From contig CAWUHX010000011.1 in NCBI GenBank assembly GCA_963922205.1, positions 1,287,249 to 1,351,248 on the forward strand: a stretch of DNA of 64,000 bases, in the 5' to 3' direction. The stretch's first letter is position 1. Each line of letters opens with the position of its first letter. Positions 19,489 through 31,870 of the stretch are shown here, one piece after another. A model generated the notes under the pieces. It did not search any database. It was not told where the DNA came from and was given only the letters and a program-made list of their open reading frames with translations. This stretch comes from Romanomermis culicivorax (lineage: Eukaryota; Nematoda; Enoplea; Mermithida; Mermithidae). Both the position numbers and the translations under genes were made by a program.

Positions 19489-21222
19489 ACTTACTGTTGG
19501 TTTCTTTATTGCATTTTGTTTTGTATAATTATTCCATCATATTGTCATGCGCAATTTCAGCTGTGTGGAACTTCATTGAGCAGTCATTCGGTCAATATAC
19601 CAAAAAATGTATCTTGCATGCCCCCTTCTACAATTGACAAACCCATACAAACATTCGGAAAAATTTATATCCCCTCCACCAAACCCCACATAACAGATGC
19701 ATACAAATGCAGTATTCACAAAAGGAAAATTCGTACCAACACTGGATTTTTTGGGTCAAAAGGCATCATTTTCGACCAAACCAAAATGGAAAACCTAACC
19801 CCACATGTTTGCAAGGCAATCCTCATAGAAAAAGAGCATAATAGTCATAAACTGTACAAAACAAAACCAGGATTTTGGTCCACCAACAACTCACTAAGCA
19901 TAGAATATGCATGATGCTGTACTGACTATTGTGTGTCCGTTACTAATGTCATCATTGAAATTGGTCAAGTTGCGTCATGGAACAGAAAGTCAATGACAGG
20001 TACATTAGGTGACCTGGGTTCATGCAAGCCTACATCGGGTCATTGTGTAACAGCGGATGGAGCCATTATCTGGAATGAGACCACATTTGAAAACCTATGC
20101 CCTTTCGAATACTAAAACTCCTACCCCATAAAATTAACCAAAACACACATGATCATCGAGGAATTGCAAGGAGCATTCTCCATCAAACAAGCGTTCTTTT
20201 CGAACTAATTGTCCGGAAACCAAAGACAGTGTCATGACCGAACAAGGTATTATTGAGCAATTAGACAAAAAAACACCACACGGCAATGCCTTTCTAACCC
20301 CACAAATTAATGAAACCCCAACCACATTATACAACTGTGATGACTTTTAACCTATCAATGCAAAACTAAATTACCTAGCAGACAAAATTCAAGAGTTCGA
20401 AATTCAGAATTTCAAAAACCTATGGAATGAGATATGCAGGCAAGCTTAATGTCATCTTGATTTAGTGTGGCAAATCTTAGGCATTAATGCAACTCTTGGT
20501 GTGTGAGCATTTTTACAAAGGACCAGCATAACTGCTGAATTCACAGGGGATGCCCTCACAATCTGGCCCTGTAAAAATGTAAATGCATCAAAAGTCTTTT
20601 ACAATCACAAAATTAATTGGACCTGCTACAGACTCCTACCTATCCTTGTTAGGATGGACATTATGTTTTCAAACCATGGAGGAAATGATTGGACCACTTT
20701 CGCCAAACTGTCAACTGCCATCACATGCATGTTGCCCTCTACAAACAAAATACCACATGGGTCAGTGAAACCTGATCCCCACATGTGACCGACCTTTCCT
20801 TCGAAATAGTATGGAATCAAAATTTCTCCCTCTTCTACTTCAATACACCACCAATCTTTCATGACCAACTTACAACAATATCGACAAACTTACTCTTCTT
20901 GAAGCAATACATATACAAAACCCACACCCTTGAAAGAATTGTTAACAAGCTAGTTAATTACACCACCCAAATGTCACTTAATTCTGATACAGTGTACACC
21001 ATGATCTCAGGCAGTGGTCAAGTAATCGGCAACACATTTTCTGGTGCCAGTCGAGGCATAGAACAGGTGATAACAGGCACCACACAAAGCCTCATGGATG
21101 GGTTAAACAACTTACCAAAGGGCCCTTTGCAAATAATCATCAATCTAGCCATTATTATTGTTGTCCAAGCCAGTATCCTCTACTCCTTCCTTGTTTTGCG
21201 AAAAATATTTCCATTACCCTAA
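19489..21222 (+). pseudogene. Element B envelope-like glycoprotein region (broken)
   Basis: The ATG at 19489 starts a signal peptide ('MKLTVGFFIAFCF'). The frame then shifts and goes on as a Cys-rich ectodomain (19516-20115), with regularly spaced Cys, 'FGSKGIIFDQTKMENLTPHVC' in part, and 'GHCVTADGAIIWNETT' with a glycosylation site. After several stops it ends near 20960-21222, where a heptad-like stretch precedes a hydrophobic anchor 'IIINLAIIIVVQASILYSF' and a short basic tail. This layout is that of a class of viral membrane fusion proteins. The Cys and Trp pattern recalls glycoproteins of mononegavirus-like arthropod viruses, but that is only an impression. The position between gag and pol is unusual, because env normally follows pol. 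This copy is degraded by at least four breaks. Confidence 0.55.
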
Positions 21223-21224
21223 AC

Positions 21225-22130
21225 ACCACATGACCAGTGAACATGCATACAAACTGCCTTTGAACAGTGGGTGGTTACTCAACACCATCCCTCCCTCATT
21301 CGTTCATGCCCTCTTAGAATTAGCAATCGTTGTGAAGTCCAAACTCAACAGAAATAGGTCTGCCATTGAACTTATAAATCAGATACACCAATTCATTTCA
21401 AATAACCCCCCACCAGCCGTACTTGAGAAGCATACCCCCCCATATCCCAATTACATTGAACGGGAAGCTATTCACTAAAGGCATGATTGACACTGGTGCT
21501 GTTTATTCCCTCATTGTTTCATGTTTTGCTGGAGCCCTACAACTAGACATGAAACCCCTGCTAGTCCAAGCAAAAGCAGCAAACAATCTTCCCATCCATT
21601 TCATAGGAACAACCTTTGTGACAGTAACGGCCCAATCCATACAAGAAACAATCATGGTACATGTTCAAAAAGATTGCACAGCAGATGTACTCCTGGGGAA
21701 AAATTTCCTGAGTCGATTCTCAGAACATACCATAAACAACCAAAAGTCCCAAGTAAAATTTGGCAATGTCATACTCACTTCCGAAGGCCTAGAATACAGC
21801 CCCCTGTCAACCCATGGCCGAACCTATTTGGAGGAAAACTTAGAATTACCACTGCATACTCTAACCGAATTCACCATACACTTACCCAAAACTTACCTCC
21901 ACATTGACCACATTGAATTTACCCCCAAAGCTAGACAAAACTCTAAAGTTCATTTCGCTGCTTGCATTTCAGAGAATCAAAACAATCATAATATTCTCAT
22001 TTCAGTTTTAAACATGCAGGACACCCCTCAGACCCTCTATCCTGGCATGTGCATCAGCGCTGTCTTGTGTTTCCAACTAAAAGAAAACTCCTCTACAAAA
22101 GTACTCCTTTCTACTCCAAATAAGCGGAAC
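21225..22130 (+). CDS. Element B aspartic protease and N-terminal pol
   Basis: Two overlapping frames (21158-21478 and 21423-22502) join across a frameshift near 21430-21470. The retropepsin active site is intact as 'MIDTGAVYSLI' at about 21484, followed by 'ADVLLGKNFLSRF', the flap-to-helix end of the family. The remainder is the linker into reverse transcriptase. The open frame 21423-22502 is the longest intact frame in element B. Confidence 0.8.
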
Positions 22131-23560
22131 CACTTGGATACTTTCACATGGTTAAAAGATAATGTTAATTTAACCCCAAGCAACCTGACTGAAACAGAGA
22201 AAAATCAACTACTACAGTTCTTATCCAAATACCCCACCCCATATGCCAACTCCAAAATAGATGTGGGTCGCATGACACTTGTTTCCCACAACATTGACAC
22301 AAACAACTGCATACCCATCTGTAGACACCTTTACCCAACATCTCCAAAAGTAAAGCAAATCATTAAAGTAGAAGTTGACCAACTCCAGGCATATGGCCTA
22401 ATTAGCCAAAGCAATTCCCTATGGTGTACAAATAAAGTTCTTGTCCCCAAAAAAATTGTGGACATCACCTATGCATTGATTTTTGGGGCCTTATTGAATT
22501 AACCAAAAAGGACACATATCCATTACCCCGCATTGACGAAATCCTAGACACCCTGCATGGAATGAAAAACTTCACATCCCTGCATATTACTCCATCCCCA
22601 TCAGGGAAAATGACAGAGAGAAAACAGCTTTTAACTGCTCAGCTGGGCAATAGCAGTTTAGTTTCCTCCCCTTTGGCCTCACAAACGCCCCTGCTACATT
22701 CCAATGGCTAATGGATGTTATCCTTTCTGGAAAACAATGGAACACATGTCTCGTCTACCTGGATGAGGTATTAGTCTTTGCTGAATCACACACTCAAATG
22801 CTAGAATGCTTAGACATCATCCTCAGTCGTTTTGCAAAAGCTGGATTAAAACTCAATATACAGAAATGCAAATTTTGCCAACCCCAAGTTCAATATTTAG
22901 GCCATGTTATCTCACAACAGGGTATTTCTCCGGATCCAAACAAAGTACAATCCATTCTTGACATCCCTACACCAAAAGCTCAAAAGAAGTCAAATCATTT
23001 CTACGCTTGCCCTCCTATTATTGCGGATTCATCCCCAGTTGCTCCCAGATCTCCACTCCACTTACTGCATTGCTCAAAAAGAACTCAAAATTTTTGTGGG
23101 GTCCCAAACAACAGACTGCGTTCAATAAACTCAAAGCCTTGCTGATTCATGCACCAGTCCTGCAACACCCTGATTTTAGCATACCTTTCATTCTGAAAAC
23201 TGATGCATCAAAGCTTGGAATTGGCACAATTTTAAACCAGCTCGATGACAAAGGTCTTGACCATCCCATCCCTTTGGGAGTCATGCATTAAAGCCTGCAG
23301 AACGTAACTATCACATCACCAAATTAGAAACCCTTGCCATAGTAGAATTCATCAAACATTTTCGGCCATATCTATTCCAACAACATGTTATTGTCCACAC
23401 AGATCATACTACTGTTCAGGCAGTCCTCCAAAAAGAAAACCCTTCCCTTTGAATTGCCCGTTGGGGACTAGCTCTCTCCAGTATTCAACTCGACATTCGG
23501 CCTTGGAAAGGCACTGCTAACCAAAATGCTGACACTATTTCCCAGTTCCCATCTGAGACA
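22131..23560 (+). pseudogene. Element B reverse transcriptase and RNase H (broken)
   Basis: Reverse transcriptase starts near 22330 ('KVEVDQLQAYGLI') and shifts frame near 22460-22500. It goes on with 'KKDTYPLPRIDEILDTL', a damaged 'FTSLHI' block and 'LTNAPATFQWLMD'. The catalytic box is 'VYLDEVLVFAE' near 22760, with E in place of the second Asp. 'YLGHVISQQGISPDP' follows. RNase H begins 'FILKTDASKLGIGTIL' (about 23190) and continues with stops through 'THTDHTTVQAVL'-like text near 23400. At least three frameshifts are needed to read it through. Confidence 0.8.
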
Positions 23561-24905
23561 GCAAAACCACTTTTTGACATTGAGCAGCTCAAAACCCGAC
23601 CTGAGATATCAGCTGTCAACACCATCCTTGAAGCTGAAGCCTCTGAGCAGGAAGAGGAACAGAAAAATTTCACAGAACTCCAGTGCAATGATCCAACCCT
23701 CAAGGCAATACTAGCCAAACTTACCCATAAACACCCACTTACCATGATCAAATTCACAGTCTATCACAATATCCTATTTCGTATAATTGACAAGCAACCC
23801 AAACTATATATTCCGAAATCACAAATCCATGATATAATTGCATCTCACCATGACAGCAAGTTTACAGGCCATTTTGCCTCACATAAAACCTTACATCTCC
23901 TCTGACAGAAATATTTTTGGCCAAAAACGACTAGGGATGTAAAACACTACTGCAAGATTTGTCACCCATGTCAAACTCACAAAGCCCTATGGCACAAAGT
24001 ACATGCTAGCCTTGTCCCTATTCAACCCACAACCCCATTCGACAGAGTTGGTGTTGATTGCATGGGGCTGTTACTCCTAACTGTGGATGGGAATAAGTTC
24101 ATTGTCATGTTTATCAACTATTTTACCAAGTATGTTGAGGCCTTAACAACCCCGGGCATAACAGCAGCCACCATTGCCCACCTATTCATGAATAAAATTG
24201 TTTGCCATCATGGTTCCCCAAAAATCGTCCACTGTGATCACAGATCCGATTTTGTTTCCGATCTTTTCACCTGAATCACCGAATTATGCAATACCCAAAA
24301 AGTTCACACAACTCCATACCACCCCATTGCCAATGGGGAAGTGGAATGCTGTAACCAAACCCTCGCTGCCCATACACATATGTACATCAACTCCAAGCAT
24401 ACTGATTGGGACGCTTATTTACCATGCACTTCATACCCCCCATTTGAATTACTCCATGGCTGACAATCCAATTTGCCATCTGACACAGCCTTTAATTTCC
24501 TCCCCACCTCTTATATGGTCGAACTTGATGAACACCCTCCGAGTCAAATCTTATTTCACAGAAGCTCTCTCCACAGTTCAGAAAAATTTACAAAAAGCAC
24601 AGAACCAATATACAGTGCAGTACAACAAACATGCACACAACATCCAATACAAGTTAGGAGATCTGGTTTTATACAAAAATCACTCTTGCAAGCAAGGGCT
24701 AATGCCTAAATTTTTACCCCAGCACAATGGCCCCTATGCAGTCATGAGTTTCCTGTACCCTAATGTTACACTGCAACATTGCCTCAAAAATACTACCTTT
24801 ACCGTTCATGTAAATGAGACAATCCCTTTCTACCCCCGAGCAACTCCTACTGAAACAACGCCGATCGCCTCTCTCCCTTTGAACTGCTTGAATGAGGATG
24901 TTCAA
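23561..24905 (+). pseudogene. Element B integrase (broken)
   Basis: The HHCC zinc domain is visible near 23840-23980 ('HHDSKFTGHFASHKT', then 'CKICHPCQTHK'), with a stop inside. The catalytic core has 'FIVMFINYFTKYVEAL', where Asn replaces the first catalytic Asp, and then 'IVHCDHRSDFV' for the second Asp. The third motif reads 'NGEVECCNQTL' in another frame. The C-terminal part (24590-24905) has 'YKLGDLVLYKNHS' and 'HNGPYAVMSFLYPN', a GPY-like module. Frameshifts lie near 24270 and 24330. Confidence 0.8.
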
Positions 24906-24907
24906 CT

Positions 24908-24922
24908 TCGGAAGGAGGGGAA
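24908..24922 (+). promoter_or_regulatory. Element B polypurine tract
   Basis: The purine run 'cggaaggaggggaa' directly precedes the TG of the 3' LTR. Confidence 0.75.
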
Positions 24923-25808
24923 TGTAATATAGGTGCTAATGCATCAGTGTAAATTCACAATGTATGATATGTGTATTCGAGTACTGTATATAAATTTATT
25001 CCATAATTTATTGTCTCAAGGATGTCTGAGTTTCCCTATATTGACATTCCTGAAAATTCACTTGAAGTGTTCTGTTTTGAACATCTCACACCCAGAAGCC
25101 ATTATTGACCCAATTCAAGACGTTACATAATTAATTTGCACATCAGCACCTGGCCCTCATAACTCACATGAAAATATACATTCCCATAGGTAAGATAATT
25201 CCCCCCCCAGAATCGTAAAGACACCTGTCCTGTAATGAAATGTAGAAACCCCAACCCAGACACCAGTCTCAAGTGGAACAGTAGCTGCAGTTCATTACAG
25301 AAGCATACACACGTAATTAATAAGGAAGCATGTAGGCGTGGCTAAGCCTACCATAAGTTCGAAGCACATAGACAGAGAAGCTAAGCATAACACAGAAAGG
25401 TGGGGTAAAGCATACTATAGTTAGGAAGCATAGAAGGCGTGGTTTGGTATGCATACAGTATACAGAAGTGTAGGAAGCAAGAAGCAATGATTGGTTGGTA
25501 GAAGATTTCGGAAGCAGACCCCCCATAGATCAAGGGTGTGGTCAACAGGAAGCAGTATAAAAGGCGAAGAAAGCGTGAAATAGTCAGTCTTTTTAGTATT
25601 TTCGCTTTAAATTCAAGTGTTAGAAATTCATCTAAAATCAAGCATGTTTCATCAATGCCAGTGAAGCAGTCGGCAAAATCGTATTGTCATTCCTTATTGT
25701 TTTATCATACTGTAAACCCCCCTGTCTCATATTGTGCTTTTGCCTGGAGGATATCCGGAAATGAGTGATTTGAGGCAACTAAAATTATAATGGAAATCGG
25801 GCGTTACA
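24923..25808 (+). repeat. Element B 3' LTR (886 bp)
   Basis: It starts TGTAATATAGG and ends GGGCGTTACA. It aligns with the two-part 5' LTR over its whole length apart from the first bases. It holds a TATA-like 'tataaaa' near 25556. Confidence 0.9.
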
Positions 25809-26559
25809 CTGATATAAGATTTCCATTTTTTCAGTAAATATTCACTCTTTGAAACTGTGATGCAGAAATATCGGTTAAAAATCGGATATATCGGCCATCT
25901 GTCACTCAAAGAACCATCGGCTGATTGATAGAGTCAATTATTCCAAATTTAGATCTGAATAACTCCTTAAGTGCGAGCAGGGGCCTGGTTACATAAAAGA
26001 CTAGTATTAGTCATAGGTGGCACATTAGCCTCAACCTATAATATACCTGACCCTCAAAATTCATGCCCCCCCACCTTAGAGCCTAAATGGTAACAGCTAG
26101 AACCTTCGAGTTTTTTTCATAATTTCGGGCATAAGGGCAAACTATGGTGTCTTCTGTCATTTCGTCTCTATCTGCAAGTGGTGCTTGGTGGGGCCCCAAA
26201 AACATGCAAAAAATGCACTTTTTAAGGGCTCCCAGTCCCACTATGCCCCACAATGGATGTGCCATATCCAAGCTCCATATTTCGGCCTGAGCATCTTGGG
26301 GGCAATCTCGAATGCGATTTTTCATTTTTTTAAAGTATGGCCTCAATTCAACTATATGGTGGTCGAAAGTCCCAGAAAACGCCAAATTTCCCAATTTTCA
26401 TATATAATACTTAGGACTTCAAAAAATAATTTTTCACAGCATGCACTACTATTTTTTGCAGTTTTAATTGAACCCGTAGCCTTATTGGGATTTTTGATCT
26501 GTAAGGGTTTTCGACCATTGGGAATTCAGATGGAGATGGTCATCTTACACGAAAAATTA
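25809..26559. other. Unassigned intergenic DNA
   Basis: No family motif, LTR pair or credible gene was seen. A 134-codon frame at 26185-26589 overlaps an antisense frame and looks incidental. Confidence 0.35.
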
Positions 26560-27490
26560 TCCTGGGTGGAAACAAGCAAATTTCCGTGATTTTCTTGTCG
26601 AGGGGGTTTTCGACCACGGAGAATGTAATGATTGCAATCACTTGACACAAAAACTTATTCTGGGTGTGTAACGTTAGTCACCGGGTGGTAGCGTGTGCTA
26701 CCACCAACTGCACAGCCCTGCATCACGTGAGCGAGTGCAGCAGTGCCCGTCACAAATATGCAGGTTTGGGACTGTGACTTGTGTGTGAAACATCAAGTCT
26801 ATGGATTCAGAGGAAAACGCACGATGGCAGCATGTGCGCATCGTGACAGGTGTAAACAAATGTATCTCCTGATTTTTGGTGGAAGGGTTTTCAGCTGCTT
26901 AAAATACAATGGATACGTCTTTTTACACAAAAAACTATCTGAGGTGTAAACAAGCATATTTTTGTGATTTTTTTTGTGGAAGGGGTTTTCGACAAAGAGG
27001 AATTCAGTCAATGCGATCACTTTACACAAAAAAATATACCGGGTGTAAACAAACGTATTTCCGTGTTTTTTCAGTGGAGGGGTTTTCGACCACGGGGAAT
27101 TTGATGAATGCAATCACTTTACACAAAAACTTATTCCAGGTGTAAACAAACGTATTCCCGTGATTTTTCAGTGGAGGGGTTTTCGACCGTGGGGAATTTG
27201 AGAAATGCGATCATTCTACATAAAAAACTATTCTGGGTGTAAACAAGTGTATTTTCGTTATTTTCAGTGGAAGGATTTTTGACTGCAGAAAATTCAATGG
27301 ATACATCATTTTACACAAAAAGCTATCTGGGGTGTAAACATGCATATATTTTTGATTTTTTGTGGAAGGGGTATCCGACTGCAGGGAATTCAATGAATGC
27401 ATCACTTTACAGAAAAAAATTATCTCGGATTTAACCAAGCCTATTTTCGTGATTTTTTTGTGGAAGGGGTTTTCGACGGCAGGGAATTTA
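26560..27490. repeat. Satellite array, ~97-bp unit
   Basis: The unit has a landmark 'tgtaaacaa' at 26851, 26945, 27044, 27141, 27238, 27333 and (diverged) 27430. The spacing is 94-99 bases. Each unit continues with a T-rich 'cgtgatttttt', then 'gtggaaggggttttcgac', then 'ggaattcaatgaatg', then 'tcactttacacaaaaa'. One more unit lies at 26566-26663. Short open frames cross it on both strands and are by-products of the repeat. The array continues beyond element D at 53551. Confidence 0.85.
26664..26850. other. ~185-bp non-satellite segment interrupting the array
   Basis: Between two satellite units lies unrelated, less AT-rich sequence with a small inverted word (ggtggtagc / gctaccacc near 26682-26705). 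It may be a small insertion or a diverged unit. Confidence 0.4.
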
Positions 27491-28508
27491 AAGGCATAGT
27501 CCCGGGGGTATTCGATTTAAAAGGGAAATTCTAGTTCGTATGTTTTGTGCTGTGAATTTGTTTAATTTAATCACTGTAGTCAGCTTTTTGTCGTCTATCC
27601 CTGAACCAAACAGTTTGTGCCGACGCGAAGTGCCATAGGAATTTCACATGAATCGGGCATAGGAACCATGACGCTTTGGGACGAAAAACTCTAAAATGTA
27701 TGCTTGGTAGAAAATGCTTATTGTCAAGTCATTTTTTTGGCGCTCTGTTTAAAACATCCTCATTTTTCAGTTTCTCCTTCAGTCGATTATTTACTTAATT
27801 TTTCTTCATTTTAGCCTGTGGGGAAGATTTTGCCATCAACTGAGCCTTGTACGTGTTATCCAAGGAAGATGAAGATGCCAAGATGGAGATGAAGACGCCC
27901 AAAGAAGTAAGACCATCGACAGGCAAAAAACACAGATCATTGGAGATTGATGACAGCCGAATGTCATTGGAAAGAGCCAAAAATGAAGAAAGCGACAATT
28001 ATTATGGAGAAGATTCAGATGCTGGATAAATCGAATGGCACCGGGCGCACATTATCCAAAACTAATAGTTTTGACAAATTAATTTTAACGATTTTGGTTA
28101 TGTTTCAGGCTAAATCGTCTGTTATAGCATGCGGTGTGGTGATTTATGATACGGGGGTGAAAAGCAAGGCCATTAAAATAAAGTTGTCAGCTTTTCTAGT
28201 TCATGATAATTAGAAGAACACAACACAAAAACGTCAGAAAAATATGTTGACTGTATTTGTCAATGATTTATTGCTACTGCTAAGCTCATTATTGAGTGTA
28301 AAAAAAACGTTTTTTGAGCAGCCTCATGCCCGATAATGTTTCCCCCAAATGATCCTGACCCATCAGACAGCTCGCAAATATTTTTCTAAAAATTAAATCC
28401 AAATTTTAGCTGGAAAAAGTTATTTATGTACATACAGTAAACTATCTTATTGGCCTTTTCTGATTGGTCGCTGTAAATAGATAAGAAATCTTCATTATTG
28501 TGAAACCT
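27491..28508. other. Unassigned DNA with an exon-like acidic stretch
   Basis: At 27814 a pyrimidine tract and 'ttttag' precede an open reading segment (27815-28026) rich in Lys/Asp/Glu, with 'KKHRSLEIDDSRMSLERA'. It could be an exon of an unrecognised host or element gene. No homology was recognised and no partner exon was found. The rest of the stretch shows nothing. Confidence 0.3.
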
Positions 28509-28600
28509 TCCCTGCAACTATGCCTTTAATGAATGTGTTCACCTTACCCAAAAAGTTATTGGGGGTGAAAATTTTTCTTCCAAATGGGTTTTCGATCACA
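28509..28600. repeat. Satellite unit next to element D
   Basis: The words 'gaatgtgttcacctta', 'ggggtgaaaatttttcttcc' and 'gggttttcgatcaca' follow the ~97-bp satellite order. The last four bases CACA are duplicated at 53551-53554 across element D. Confidence 0.65.
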
Positions 28601-29095
28601 TGTTGTATTTGTAAAATATTTGTGGGACTCTTGAATGGTGATCCACCAAGAATGAGATTTGATTTTGAGTTCAAAATGATTTGGCAGGAGTTTGTTCCAA
28701 GAAGTTCAGACCTTAATACTAAGACTTACCTAGCATTGGGCCGGGCACGTACTCCCTTTCTTTTTCGACCAACGCTCAAAATTATTTTACCAATAAAATA
28801 TTTAAAATTGAGAAATCGGCGATTTCTCTATTTAAAATAATTCCGATGATGACGATAAAAATGTGTGGCGAGGTGTTTATTCGGCGAGAAAAAACACAGT
28901 CGATAAAAAATTACAAACAAAGAACTGATTCACTGCCCGAAATTCCGGCACATGATGCAATGACTACAGTAATTGCATCACCCGATTTGAATTTCTATGA
29001 GATGCTTGAGACATGCTCATCTTTGGTTGTAAAGTGCAAGAAGTGGTAAAGTGACATTAAAACAGTTGTGGGAGACCGAAAATGTCACTACAACG
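28601..29095 (-). repeat. Element D 3' LTR (495 bp)
   Basis: It aligns with 53073-53550 through 'gtaaaatatttgtgggactc', 'ttgagttcaaaatgatttgg' and 'gagacatgctcatctttggt'. The outermost base of the inner edge has changed (g instead of a at 29095). Confidence 0.9.
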
Positions 29096-29112
29096 CCCCT
29101 CCCCCTTGCAGC
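29096..29112 (-). promoter_or_regulatory. Element D polypurine tract
   Basis: On the minus strand the run AAGGGGGAGGGGC lies directly upstream of the 3' LTR. Confidence 0.65.
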
Positions 29113-29491
29113 AGATCACCTTGAGCAATCAAGACTACAAGGTGCAGCTGAGTGGTTGTAGTGGGAGAATTTCCAAAACCTCATTTGTGAAAGAATGAGA
29201 GCAAGTTGTGACAATATCCAAAATGGCGAGGAAGTGAACTTAAGATACTTACTTAATTAGGCGAGACATGGCAACGGCAAACTGGTTGTGTGAATTTGGT
29301 CATCACAAATAAAAATGCGCACAAAAGAAAATTTTTCACAGGTTTGGTACAAAACTGTACAAGGCTCTTAAAATTTGAAGTACAAAATGAAAGCACCGAG
29401 ATTAAAACTTTTTGAGCAGAGAACTTAAAGAAAACAAACAAAAGGAACGCAGAAGAACTAAAAATATCAGTAGTAGCGATAGACTACTGAT
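29113..29491 (-). other. Element D 3' untranslated region
   Basis: AT-rich sequence between the accessory frame and the polypurine tract, with no open frame worth noting. Confidence 0.4.
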
Positions 29492-30265
29492 TCAAGGATG
29501 GGCGGTGTGGGAACCCGAACCTTGGTGATATGATTGAGAAGACTGTGGCCTAGAGTCAGGTAATACATTCACACCACGTACGATTTGAGGATGGTCAGAG
29601 GGTGTAGCATTGCAAGGTAGTGGCATAGGAAGTAAATCAGAATGTGCCAGTAAAGTAAATTGACTGAGGACACAGGGTGTGATCTGAGGTTCTGCGTGAG
29701 TGTTGACACAAACCGTGGCCAACAGACTTAGGTTGTAGGGGTCACAAATGCCTACTTCTTGAGGTTTCTCAAGAATGGCCTCGATCATCTCAATGGATGA
29801 GGTATAGGCTTTTAAGTAATGTGGTGTTTTCTCCAATGACCCAAATTCGTGTGAGAAGAGAGTGAGCTCAGCTATTTGAATGGCAGTGGCAGCACTATAC
29901 CTGGTAGCCCAGTTGGGTAGCCAATCAAGGATGGTAGGCAACAGAGTGTCAGGAATAGCGTACTCAATATCCATATTGACAGAGATCTTATAGGTATCTC
30001 AACACAATTGGTAAAGAGACTTATTCCCCTCTGTTGCCTTTTGAGAGGCACCAGATAGCGAATTAATATTAAGGGGACATAACAGGTCCAAGATATCAGG
30101 ATCAGTCACCACTCTGGGCTTGAACTGAGTTTCAGCCAGATCCTGCTGTTGCACCAATGGAGGAGCAGATCATGATGTAGACGCTGAGGAATGAGGAATG
30201 AGTTGTGCTAGAGGAGGGTAGCTGAGTAGTAGCACTCATTGGGATAGACGAGGTTGATTGCTGAA
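29492..30265 (-). CDS. Element D accessory protein: C-terminal helical domain
   Basis: The minus-strand frame 29974-29492 (160 codons) contains 'LLPTILDWLPNW', 'QIAELTLFSHEFGSL' and 'AYTSSIEMIEAILEKP'. It aligns weakly with element A around 14000-14290 by order of Leu, Trp and Ala positions. A low-complexity tail follows and the frame ends near the 3' UTR. Positions 29975-30265 connect it to the Pro-rich part in changing frames. Function unknown. Confidence 0.45.
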
Positions 30266-31870
30266 CTACTGGAGCTTGCTGAACAGGCAAGACCATTGAG
30301 CCACAAAAGCCCTTGAGCCGCAGCAACAGCGATTAGCTGGTGTTGTTAATGCAACTGGATCACAGGTTGTTGAAAAGGAACAGGATCCATAGCCAGTAGT
30401 GCCTGACCCAGTGTTTCGCTGTGGTATGGCATACGCCAGTGGAGGAGGTGGAAACTGAGCAGGATACTGATACTGCGGAACAACAGCCGGTTGGTAGAGT
30501 CGTTGAATGTGAGGCTGGCAGATGGGCCCAACAGCAGTGGGGGGCTGCTGCAGTGCACCGAAACCAGGTGGAAAAGAGATTGGAAACAGTGATGGAAGTT
30601 GCTCTATAGGCACCTTAGGAATGGTTTGTTGCCTAGGGTGTGTCTTAGCTACTGGTTTTGCAGAGGCCTTAAGTTGTGTGAAACACCGAGGCATGACACG
30701 AGAATGGTGAGGTTCATACTGTTGAGTTGTAGAAGGTTTCTTATATTCCGGTTTGGTCTTCAAAGCATCCGCGCCTTTTGGAGCAGCCGGAGAAGACTTT
30801 GTCGTAGGTTTGTGAGATTTACCAGATTTGTCCTGTGGATCTATCTTCTGTTTCTTTAGTTGAGAATGGAGATAGTGAAGAACATCTGTCACAGGTTTGC
30901 CAGAGATGTCAAGGATGTGAAAATTGTTGACAGTCTTTATACCAACTTGGATCTGAGCCAAAGCTTCAGCTAGATCTTCATGTGTGAGCATAGGACCAGA
31001 AATTGGAGTAGCTGATGTGGAAAGTGAAGGCTTTGCGGCCACTGAGGATGCAGTGATCTTCGGAATATGATAAGATTGCTTAGACTGAGCAGATGAGCTT
31101 GACTGACTTGCAGAAGTGGACGTTTAAGGCTGGGCAGCAACTTGAGGTTGCCGCACTGCACTCTAAGGTGGAGCAGAAATGGATGTTTGAGGCTGAACCA
31201 TAACTTGAGGTTGTGGCACTGTGCTCTGAGTTGAAGGTGTAACAGAAACAGTTGGTTGTACGGCTACTGTTGTTAAAACAATCCCTGGCTGACCGGAGGG
31301 TGGGGTAGGAGCAGTAGGTACAGGTCCAAAAATCATCTCATACAGAAATAGGAATTCACGGTCCTGCAAGAGACTAAGCTCTCATTGGGTAGGTGAGAGA
31401 TCGAGAATATGACATGTAGGTAACTGATTACCTTTCATAATATTTGCTGCTATGTAAAACAATTCTCGGTCAACAGAAACATGCTGATCTAAGTCAATGC
31501 CAGGTGTAGCTACTAATGTGAGATTTGTTGAAAGTTGAGCAGAAGGTGTAGCAGAAGTGGAGTCTACAGTAGCGGCGACCAATGATTGAGTCAGTTTATT
31601 CGCCGTAGCTGTAGTGGAGTCGGACATTGAAGTGACCAAAACTATCGAAGAAACTATAGACTGGGCTTGTGACTCAGTTTGCAGCTCTTCAGTCTGGTTC
31701 AAACTAATAGTTAAACTAGAGAGTCCCATCTCCGTCTCGGTTAGGGGATGAGATGGTGTATCGACAATGACTGTAGGAAATTGAGGTTGAGTATCAGTGT
31801 CAGTGGTGATAGCAACAACTGGGCACGCTTCTGATGTGAGTGTAGCCTCAGCATCAGAGGTAGTTTGCAT
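30266..31870 (-). pseudogene. Element D accessory protein: Ser/Thr- and Pro/Gln-rich region
   Basis: Minus-strand frames 31870-31382, 31369-31163 and 31042-30266 follow one another, separated by stops at about 31382, 31163 and 31125. The first part is Ser/Thr/Val-rich, mucin-like. The next is basic, with 'DKSGKSHKPTTKSSP'. The last is Pro-rich, with '[16 protein letters not shown]' and '[15 protein letters not shown]', like the tail of element A near 15000. No enzyme motif is seen. It probably formed one long protein with the exonuclease-like part before element C and the solo LTR interrupted the locus. Confidence 0.5.

Larger units (their letters stand above)
3134..25808 (+). mobile_element. 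Element B: Ty3/Gypsy LTR retrotransposon with env-like ORF before pol, split by element A
   Basis: The element runs from a 5' LTR (3134-3806 plus 17327-17545) to a 3' LTR (24923-25808). It is about 9.15 kb once element A is removed. The order inside is gag with CCHC knuckles, an envelope-like reading frame with signal peptide and membrane anchor, then protease, reverse transcriptase, RNase H and integrase. That pol order is typical of Ty3/Gypsy. Multiple stops and frameshifts break every gene. I found no convincing target duplication: the left flank ends caaa and the right flank begins ctga. The exact left edge is therefore uncertain. Confidence 0.85.

Noticed and set aside
26799-27438. Several 60-100 codon frames on both strands within the satellite
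   Set aside because: They repeat the same words with the satellite period and have no start or family context.
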